In this document: positions 58,260 through 64,000 of the stretch, one piece after another
Layout of the letters: each line of letters starts with the position of its first letter
Position numbering within the stretch: position 1 is the stretch's first letter
Source: F23-B02 sp963650165
GTDB taxonomy: Bacteria > Bacillota > Clostridia > Oscillospirales > Oscillospiraceae
DNA length: 64,000 nt
NCBI GenBank assembly: GCA_963650165.1
Contig: CAVJKX010000001.1
Span: 1-64,000, forward strand
Reading direction: 5' to 3'
Program-made: the position numbers and the translations under genes
The notes under the pieces: generated by a model
Told to the model about the DNA's origin: nothing
The model's input: the letters and a program-made list of their open reading frames with translations, nothing else
Databases searched by the model: none

Positions 58260-58757
58260 TTATCCCTCGCTTCCTCTGAGCTCATCCTCCGAGAGCATAC
58301 GCTCGGTCTTCTCGGTGAACAGGTGCCCGTCGAGATGGTCAAGCTCATGGCATATGCACCTTGCGGTAAGCCCCGTGCCGGTATATTCAAACCAATTGCC
58401 GTCCCTGTCCTGGGCGCGGACCGTAACGCACGACGGGCGGGTCACTATGCCGTATTCGCCCGGAACGCTCAGGCAGCCCTCGGCTCCCGTCTGGGTGCCT
58501 TCCGAGCTGACTATAACGGGGTTTATGAGCTCAAGTATCTCCTCATCCTCCTCATCCTCGACATTCGTCTCGATAACGAGGACGACGCGGCGCAGTATGC
58601 CGACCTGCGGAGCCGCAAGCCCCACGCCGTTAGCGTTTTGCAGCGTCTCCGCCATGTCGTCAAGGAGCTGATGGAGCCTGTCGTCAAACTTCTGCTGCTC
58701 GCGGCAGACCTTATACAGTATCTTATCCTCTTTTGTCACTATGTGTCTGAGTGCCAT
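58260..58757 (-). CDS. def: Peptide deformylase
   Basis: Def removes the N-formyl group from new proteins. The 165-residue metalloenzyme has all three motifs: NGVGLAAPQVG, EGCLSVPGEYG (cysteine ligand) and CHELDHLDG (two histidine ligands and catalytic glutamate). GGAGA precedes the ATG. It lies between priA and fmt, the standard arrangement. Confidence 0.96.
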   Translation of the reverse strand: MALRHIVTKEDKILYKVCREQQKFDDRLHQLLDDMAETLQNANGVGLAAPQVGILRRVVLVIETNVEDEEDEEILELINPVIVSSEGTQTGAEGCLSVPGEYGIVTRPSCVTVRAQDRDGNWFEYTGTGLTARCICHELDHLDGHLFTEKTERMLSEDELRGSEG

Positions 58758-58766
58758 GATCTTCTC

Positions 58767-61019
58767 CTAATCAGAAGGGTTATTGTCGGCAAAAACGCTG
58801 ACACCCTTGTATTTTCCCGATCTTGCGCAGCGGATCAGCACCGACGAGACCGTCTCGCGCAGTGCCTTATCTGCCGTGCAGCATATGTTTACCCTGTATC
58901 TGTATCTCTTGTTTACCCTGACCACGGGAAGCGGTGCGGGGCCGAGAATGTGCACATCGTATCTGCCGGCCAGCGACGCCTTCAGCACGCGGCTTATGTC
59001 CGTGCAGCACTTTATTACGCTGCTCTCCGTCGTTCCGGAGGCCGTTATCGCAATGATATCGGCAAAGGGCGGCGTGTTCTGAAGCCTGCGCAGGGCGAGC
59101 TCCGTCTTATAAAAGCCGTCGTAATCCTGCGCGGCGGCAAGGCGTATTATCTCGTTTTGCGGCGTGAAGGTCTGTATGACCGCGCGGCCGGGCTTGCTCC
59201 CGCGCCCGCTTCGGCCTATGACCTGAGTTATCAGCGAAAACGTTCTCTCTCCGGAGCGGTAATCGCCGCAGTAAAGGCTCTGATCGGCCGAAATTACGCC
59301 GATGAGCGTTACATTTTCAAAGTTGAGCCCCTTTGTGACCATCTGCGTGCCGACCATAATGGGGATCTTTTCGTTTTTGAATTTTCCGAGCAGCGCATCG
59401 TGACTTCCGGCGGCCTTAACGGTGTCGGTATCCATGCGCAGGATCTCCGTTCCGGCAAACAGCTGCCCGAGCTCGTCCTCGATAAGCTGTGTGCCTGCGC
59501 CTATGAAAGTGAGCATTCCGCCGCAGTCGGGGCAGCGGCTGCCGACCCTGCGCGTATAGCCGCAGTAATGGCACATAAGGCGCTTGTTTGCGCTGTGATA
59601 GGTCAGCGAAACGCTGCAATTCGGGCATTTATAGACATATCCGCAGTCACCGCAGCAGATGAGCTTGTTGGCTCCTCTGCGGTTTATGAACAGTATGCTC
59701 TGCTCGCCGCGCTCAAGGTTATCCTCAAGCTCCGTGCGCAGGCGCGAGCTTATCTCGGCGCCGTTTCCGGCCTTCAGCTCGCTCTTCATGTCCACTATCT
59801 CGACGGCGGGAAGCTGCATTGCGTTATATCGCTCGCGCATCTCGAAGTATTTGTACTTCCCAGTCTCGGCGGCGTAGCGGCTTTCGATATCCGGCGTTGC
59901 CGAGCCGAGCAAAAGCAGGGACGAGGTCTTTGCGCAGCGGTATTTGGCTATATCGCGCGCATGGTACCGCGGAGAGGACTCGGACTTGTAGCTGTCCTCC
60001 TGCTCCTCGTCAATGATTATGAGACCGAGGTTTTCAAAGGGGGCAAAAACGGCGCTGCGCGTTCCTATTGCGAGCTTCGCCGAGCCGTTTTTTATGCGCT
60101 TCCACTCGTCATAGCGCTCGCCTACGCCGAGGCTGCTGTGCAGTATGGCGACCTCATTGCCGAAGTATTCGGAAAAGGTCCGTATCATCTGCGGCGTCAG
60201 CGCTATCTCGGGAACAAGAAGTATCGCGCAGCGGCCGCTTTTTATCGTGTCCGCTATGAGGCGGATATACACGGAGGTCTTGCCGCTGCCGGTCACGCCG
60301 CACAAAAGCGCCGCCTCCGGCTCCGGCTCGTCCAGAAGCTTTTTAAGTCCGGAATAGGCAAGCTCCTGCTCACGGTTGAGCTCCGGAAGCGCCTTGAGCT
60401 TTCCCGTCCACACCTCCGGCCGACGGAAGACCTCCTCGTGCTCGCTGCAAACGAGCTCGGCCTTTATAAGCGCGTTGAGCGACTGGCGGGATGCTCCGGT
60501 AAAGTGCATCGCCTCATGAGCCGGTACCCTGCCGGTCGAGCACAAAAGCTCGAGCAGAGCCGCCTGCATCGGCGCTTTACGGCGCTTTTCCTGCGCCGCG
60601 GCGAAGGCCTCGCCGGCATCGACAGTGAGGCTTATCATCTCGCAGGTCTTATCGTTTACCCTGCGCGTGCCGGACGCATTGAACCAGCAGCCCGCGGGCA
60701 GAATGGCTCTTACCGCGTCGTAAACGGTGCAGAACAGCCTGTCATGCATCCAGAGTGCCAGCCTGAGCTGCTGCTGCGTGAGCATGGGCTCCTTATCGAG
60801 GCAGGACTCTATGGGCTTGAGCTTTTCGTATTCGCTTTGGTCCGTAAGACCAAGGACTATGCCCTCGCTGCGGCGGTTGCCCCTTGAAAAAGGGACGGTA
60901 ACGCGCATTCCCGGCACGACCGTATCGGCCATGCTGTCCGGGATCAGATAGTCATAGGGCTTGTCCAGACTGTAATTTGCGGCGGAGACCGCAATTTTGG
61001 CTATGCGCTTTTCCGACAC
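58767..61019 (-). CDS. priA: Primosomal helicase PriA
   Basis: PriA restarts stalled replication forks. The 750-residue protein has the N-terminal 3'-DNA-end-binding domain (YLIPDSMADTVVPGMRVTVPF), Walker A GVTGSGKTSVYI, the DEEQEDSYK box and eight cysteines of the zinc-binding region (CCGDCGYVYKCPNCS ... CHYCGYTRRVGSRCPDCGG). It begins with GTG 61019, with GGAGG nine bases upstream. coaBC, usually just before priA, is missing. Confidence 0.95.
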   Translation of the reverse strand: MSEKRIAKIAVSAANYSLDKPYDYLIPDSMADTVVPGMRVTVPFSRGNRRSEGIVLGLTDQSEYEKLKPIESCLDKEPMLTQQQLRLALWMHDRLFCTVYDAVRAILPAGCWFNASGTRRVNDKTCEMISLTVDAGEAFAAAQEKRRKAPMQAALLELLCSTGRVPAHEAMHFTGASRQSLNALIKAELVCSEHEEVFRRPEVWTGKLKALPELNREQELAYSGLKKLLDEPEPEAALLCGVTGSGKTSVYIRLIADTIKSGRCAILLVPEIALTPQMIRTFSEYFGNEVAILHSSLGVGERYDEWKRIKNGSAKLAIGTRSAVFAPFENLGLIIIDEEQEDSYKSESSPRYHARDIAKYRCAKTSSLLLLGSATPDIESRYAAETGKYKYFEMRERYNAMQLPAVEIVDMKSELKAGNGAEISSRLRTELEDNLERGEQSILFINRRGANKLICCGDCGYVYKCPNCSVSLTYHSANKRLMCHYCGYTRRVGSRCPDCGGMLTFIGAGTQLIEDELGQLFAGTEILRMDTDTVKAAGSHDALLGKFKNEKIPIMVGTQMVTKGLNFENVTLIGVISADQSLYCGDYRSGERTFSLITQVIGRSGRGSKPGRAVIQTFTPQNEIIRLAAAQDYDGFYKTELALRRLQNTPPFADIIAITASGTTESSVIKCCTDISRVLKASLAGRYDVHILGPAPLPVVRVNKRYRYRVNICCTADKALRETVSSVLIRCARSGKYKGVSVFADNNPSD

Positions 61020-61074
61020 GCCCCATCACCTCCGGATAAAACTAAGCGGAGCTGCGTATCGGCTCCGCTGTAAA

Positions 61075-61266
61075 TCACTTTTCTATGGTAAGCTTGCCGG
61101 TATATACCTCGTCGATCGCTGCGGAAACGGGCTTCTTATCAAGGATTATGCCCTCTTCCTCGGCAATTGCGGATATCTGGCGCGCTCTTCTTGCAACCAG
61201 GTTTACAAGCTGATAACGGTTGCCGGTTTTGCTGACAAGCTCGGCAACGGGGGGATAAAGCATCAT
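61075..61266 (-). CDS. rpoZ: RNA polymerase omega subunit
   Basis: Omega helps assemble RNA polymerase. The 63-residue product has PPVAELVSKTGNRYQLVNLVARRARQISA, the conserved core. It starts two bases after gmk ends; an ATG one codon in is equally possible. Confidence 0.92.
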   Translation of the reverse strand: MMLYPPVAELVSKTGNRYQLVNLVARRARQISAIAEEEGIILDKKPVSAAIDEVYTGKLTIEK

Positions 61267-61268
61267 GT

Positions 61269-61874
61269 TCAGTCTACCTCACTTAAAAAGTTTTTTCTCA
61301 GATCGTATTTGCAGTACTCTGCGGTGATGATTGCCGAAAATTCCTTTGCGGCCTTGTCGGCATCGTCATTTATTATGATATAGTCGTAAAAATCGGCGGC
61401 GGCGTATTCCTCTCTTGCGCGAATGAGGCGAGCCTCGATCTTTCGCTCGGAGTCGGTGCCTCTGCTGCGCAGCCTTCTTTCAAGCTCCGCCATGGAGGGC
61501 GGAATGATGAAGATCATGACCGCGTCCGGCATCTTCTGATGCACCTGAAGCGCACCCTGGACCTCGATATCGAGCAGAACGTTCATGCCCTCGGAGAGCT
61601 TTTTCTCGACATACGCTCTGGGCGTACCATAGGAATTTGCGACATACTCCGCGTGCTCGAGAAATTCGTCGTTTGCGACCATGTCGCGGAATTTATCGAG
61701 ATCGACGAAGAAATACTCCTTGCCGTCCACCTCGCCGGGACGAGGCTTCCTCGTCGTCGCGGAAACCGAAAAGCATATGTCGCTGCGCCCCTCAAGGGCC
61801 TTGAAAACGACGGTGCTCTTCCCCGCTCCGGACGGTCCGGATATAACTATTAGCTTTCCTCTCTGATCAGCCAT
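61269..61874 (-). CDS. gmk: Guanylate kinase
   Basis: Gmk makes GDP from GMP. The 201-residue protein has the P-loop ISGPSGAGKSTVV, SATTRKPRPGEVDGKEYFF and VLLDIEVQGALQV. The frame opens 43 codons earlier inside remA; ATG 61874 overlaps the remA end by 8 bp and fits the family start. Confidence 0.96.
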   Translation of the reverse strand: MADQRGKLIVISGPSGAGKSTVVFKALEGRSDICFSVSATTRKPRPGEVDGKEYFFVDLDKFRDMVANDEFLEHAEYVANSYGTPRAYVEKKLSEGMNVLLDIEVQGALQVHQKMPDAVMIFIIPPSMAELERRLRSRGTDSERKIEARLIRAREEYAAADFYDYIIINDDADKAAKEFSAIITAEYCKYDLRKNFLSEVD

Positions 61875-62127
61875 TTGCTGCACCCTCCTCATTCTTGTTT
61901 GACATTCGCCCGGCCAGAACCTCCGGCGTGAGCGCTGACAGGATAACGTTGCCGCTGTCCATAATAAGAGCTGCCCTCGTGCTTCTGCCGAAGGAAGCGT
62001 CAATTAATAAACCCTTGTCCCTTACGTCCTGAATCATACGCTTTATGGGCGCCGACTCGGGACTTACCATGGCTATAATGCGCTCGGCGCTGACCATGTT
62101 TCCGAATCCTATATTAATAAGCGTCAT
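61867..62127 (-). CDS. remA: RemA-like extracellular matrix regulator (DUF370)
   Basis: RemA is a small DNA-binding activator of biofilm and osmoprotection genes in Bacillus. The 86-residue protein has the family core LINIGFGNMVSAERIIAMVSPESAPIKRMIQDVRDKGLLIDASFGRSTRAALIMDSGNVILSAL. The order yicC-remA-gmk-rpoZ is conserved across Firmicutes. Confidence 0.92.
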   Translation of the reverse strand: MTLINIGFGNMVSAERIIAMVSPESAPIKRMIQDVRDKGLLIDASFGRSTRAALIMDSGNVILSALTPEVLAGRMSNKNEEGAANG

Positions 62128-62134
62128 AGCTTCG

Positions 62135-63013
62135 TCACTCGATATTCTGGATCTGCTCGCGTATCTTCTCGATCTCGGACTTGAGATCGACGACAACGTG
62201 GGCAATGTCGGAGTTCTGGCACTTTGAGCCCGTCGTGTTCGCCTCGCGGTTAAACTCCTGGAGCAGAAAGTCTATCTTTCTGCCGATGGGCGAACCGGTC
62301 TCGAGCATCTGGCGCAGCTGCGCGATATGACTGCGCAGGCGCACGGTTTCCTCGTCAACGGCGATCCTGTCGGCAAATATGGCGGCCTCGGTGAGTATGC
62401 GCGCCTCGTCTATGCCCGATGAGCCAAGTACCTCATTGAGCTTTCCGAGAAGTCTCTCGCGGTACTCCTTGACCGTCAGCGGCGAATTGGTCTCTATAAC
62501 GGTAACATAGGCTTCTATATTCTCGAGCTTTGACAGCACGTCGGCCTTGAGCTTCTCGCCCTCGACTATGCGCATACGGTCAAAGTCGCACAGCGCCTGC
62601 TCTGCAATGGCACGCATGCCCTCGGCCACGGCGTCCGCGTCGAGCTCCTTCTTTTCGACCGAAAGGACATCCGGCAAGCGGCTTATGCTCATGACGCTTG
62701 CGTCGTTGGGCAGACCGTATTTGTCGGTCATGAAGCCCAGCGCATCAAGATATCCCTTTAAAAGCGGCTCGTTTACCTTGACGAGCATATCGTCGGCCAT
62801 CGAAGTGTCAACGGTCACGAAAACATCCACCTTGCCGCGGCTTATATGCGAGCTCACGGCCTGCTTTATGGCTTCCTCGGCAAACAGGAAGCTGCGCGGC
62901 ATTCTGATCGCCGTGTCCAGAAATTTGTTGTTTACGCTTTTAAGCTCAACGCTTACCTCTATGCCCTCGACGGTGCCCTTGGCGCTGCCGTAGCCGGTCA
63001 TGCTTTTTATCAT
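62135..63013 (-). CDS. yicC: YicC-family endoribonuclease
   Basis: YicC proteins are recently described RNases linked to small-RNA and stationary-phase control. The 292-residue product has MIKSMTGYGSAKG at the start and the C-terminal family block KIDFLLQEFNREANTTGSKCQNSDIAHVVVDLKSEIEKIREQIQNIE. GAGGTGA precedes the ATG. Confidence 0.93.
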   Translation of the reverse strand: MIKSMTGYGSAKGTVEGIEVSVELKSVNNKFLDTAIRMPRSFLFAEEAIKQAVSSHISRGKVDVFVTVDTSMADDMLVKVNEPLLKGYLDALGFMTDKYGLPNDASVMSISRLPDVLSVEKKELDADAVAEGMRAIAEQALCDFDRMRIVEGEKLKADVLSKLENIEAYVTVIETNSPLTVKEYRERLLGKLNEVLGSSGIDEARILTEAAIFADRIAVDEETVRLRSHIAQLRQMLETGSPIGRKIDFLLQEFNREANTTGSKCQNSDIAHVVVDLKSEIEKIREQIQNIE

Positions 63014-63022
63014 TTTTTCACC

Positions 63023-63430
63023 TCAACGAAGCTGTGTTATCTCAAATTTAATAGGGTTTCTGCGCTTGCTGCGGCGCTGATGCACGACCATTACGGCAAC
63101 GGCAGCGCAGAACACAACAAAGCTGCACAGAATGCACATGCCTTCTCCGAGGCCGATTGCAGCCGCAGCTGCATAGCCCAGCACGAAGGCCAGAAGCGGT
63201 ATGATATACACTATAAACACCGCGCCGAATATCCTCGAGCTGAGGGTTTCAATGACGACCTTTTCGCCCGGCTTTGCATTGACGGTGTTCTTGGCAAACG
63301 CCTTTATTTTGTTTTGGAACACACAGCTTTCACAATTGCCGCAGTTGCTTCCGCAGGCTGTGCCGCGGGCTACGACTACCTCGGCCATTCCGTTAGGAAG
63401 CACCTTGGTGACCACTGCATCCTGAGTCAT
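63023..63430 (-). CDS. RseC-family membrane protein
   Basis: The 135-residue protein has the RseC/MucC plan: an N-terminal small domain with a cysteine cluster (CGSNCGNCESC, residues about 26-36) that could hold a metal or iron-sulfur centre, two membrane spans (about 68-88 and 92-112), and a basic tail. In Rhodobacter and E. coli relatives act with SoxR reduction and SigE control; in Clostridia, where Rnf is common, a redox role is plausible but unproven. GGGAGG precedes the ATG. Confidence 0.85.
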   Translation of the reverse strand: MTQDAVVTKVLPNGMAEVVVARGTACGSNCGNCESCVFQNKIKAFAKNTVNAKPGEKVVIETLSSRIFGAVFIVYIIPLLAFVLGYAAAAAIGLGEGMCILCSFVVFCAAVAVMVVHQRRSKRRNPIKFEITQLR

Positions 63431-63447
63431 CGATAAAACCTCCCGTA

Positions 63448-64000
63448 CTAATCCTTGTATATTGTGACCGTCACCCTTACGTCGCCCACGGCGCCGACAT
63501 TGTCATGTCCGGAAACGGTGACCTTGGCGTTTACGATGATCTGCCCCGTCGTCGTGCCGTAATCGGAAAGATCGGCAACGACGGTTATGTCGTCGGCGCT
63601 TATCTTGTTGAGCACATCCTGACTGAGCGCCCGGAGCGTGACCTCAACCTCCTTGGTGTCGATCGTCGTGCGGTATCCGCTCGATACGCCCTTGACGGCA
63701 ATATTGGTCGTCGTGAAGGTCTTGGTATGCGTACCGTTTATCTCGATCGTTACGGCTGCCTCGGAAACGCCGGTGAGGTTCTGCACACCGTCGGGAAGCG
63801 TAATGGAGAACGTGTGCTCATAGCCGCTCGTAAACGACGAAAGATCGATCGTTCCGAGCTCGATATATTCCATATCGTCAACGATTCTCGAATCGCCGGC
63901 TACCTTTATGCTGCTCGGATCAATGCTGACGCTGCAGTCGCTCTCCGTGATGCCGCCGCCGGATATGAGCCGTACCTTCAGAGGGACCTCCTTGCTCTTG
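63448..64000 (-). CDS. YbbR/CdaR-like domain protein, 5' end beyond window
   Basis: The frame is open through the right edge, so only the C-terminal 184 residues are seen. It contains YbbR-type beta-rich repeats: KEVPLKVRLISGGGITESDCSVSIDPSSIKVAGDSRIVDDMEYIELGTIDLSSF, then TVTGVSE-like LTGVSEAAVTIEINGTHTKTF and KISADDITVVADLSDYGTTTGQ. In CdaR such repeats lie outside the membrane and regulate the c-di-AMP synthase CdaA, whose gene would be expected just upstream. Confidence 0.8.
   Translation of the reverse strand, partial: KSKEVPLKVRLISGGGITESDCSVSIDPSSIKVAGDSRIVDDMEYIELGTIDLSSFTSGYEHTFSITLPDGVQNLTGVSEAAVTIEINGTHTKTFTTTNIAVKGVSSGYRTTIDTKEVEVTLRALSQDVLNKISADDITVVADLSDYGTTTGQIIVNAKVTVSGHDNVGAVGDVRVTVTIYKD

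Noticed and set aside
58236..60887. 883-codon open frame on the + strand opposite priA
   Set aside because: priA on the minus strand has full-length conserved motifs; the opposite frame is low-complexity (A, R, L, Y-rich), has no SD and no recognisable domain. It is a codon-bias shadow.
1..64000. CRISPR arrays, tRNA genes, insertion sequences, prophage
   Set aside because: No regularly spaced repeats, cloverleaf T-loop sequences, transposase or phage structural genes were seen; the two tyrosine recombinases look like housekeeping Xer enzymes.

Overview
The window looks like part of the chromosome of an anaerobic, endospore-forming Clostridia bacterium, most like the gut Oscillospiraceae/Christensenellales-type lineages. 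The basis is gene content: a complete spoIIIAA-AH operon, spoIVA, sipL, cwlD, yunB, sigH and cotJ genes, a PPi-type phosphofructokinase, class-A RNase P RNA and a tyrosine T-box. There are no phage genes, insertion sequences, CRISPR arrays or tRNA genes that I could see. Almost everything is ordinary, tightly packed housekeeping and sporulation DNA.

Layout. 1-3.2 kb (+): queA-tgt, then yajC and a small membrane protein. 3.2-7.2 kb (+): an AT-rich gap with a repeated motif, an unknown membrane protein, a XerD-type recombinase and ruvC-ruvA-ruvB. 7.3-11.7 kb (+): sigH, two small conserved proteins, trmK-nif3 and spoIVA. 11.8-17.1 kb (+): an aminotransferase, cwlD, radA, a DUF6873-like protein and a second tyrosine recombinase. 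17.2-19.8 kb (-): a decayed P1B-ATPase-like membrane protein downstream of fructose-bisphosphate aldolase. 19.9-22.6 kb (+): PPi-dependent phosphofructokinase and a dicarboxylate symporter. 22.7-29.1 kb (-): cotJ genes (cotJA and cotJB fused, then cotJC) and murD-mgl-yunB-ligA. 29.2 kb (+): rnpB. 29.6-33.9 kb (-): rpe-recR-rnj-dipeptidase-arsC-like. 34.1-36.5 kb (-): a Tyr T-box operon (C_GCAxxG protein, tyrS, ybaK-like). 36.5-64 kb (-): one nearly unbroken co-directional block, in transcription order ybbR-rseC-yicC-remA-gmk-rpoZ-priA-def-fmt-rsmB-rlmN-prpC-prkC-rsgA, then a mini-ORF, sipL-spoIIIAA-AH, asp23-nusB-xseA-xseB-ispA and dxs-tlyA-nadK-argR-recN.

How the genes fit together. SpoIVA (10.2 kb) and SipL (50 kb) are interaction partners in building the coat basement layer. 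SpoIIIAA-AH make the mother-cell side of the channel to the forespore. CwlD works in cortex maturation, CotJ in the coat, and SigH early in sporulation. The PrpC/PrkC pair, peptidoglycan gene murD and translation/tRNA genes form the growth side. Carbon flow is represented by fba and PPi-PFK (divergent) and rpe.

The most unusual feature is regulatory. At four places (upstream of the 2783 gene, spoIVA, cwlD and a mini-ORF before sipL) the terminator-like hairpin of the preceding unit also carries, in its 3' arm, the Shine-Dalgarno sequence of the next gene, with the U-tract filling the SD-to-start spacer. At spoIVA and the mini-ORF a SigE-like promoter is laid over the hairpin with 14-bp spacing, so a sporulation transcript would start after the 5' arm and leave the SD free. 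Coordinates and promoter calls were made by eye; no database search or folding program was run.
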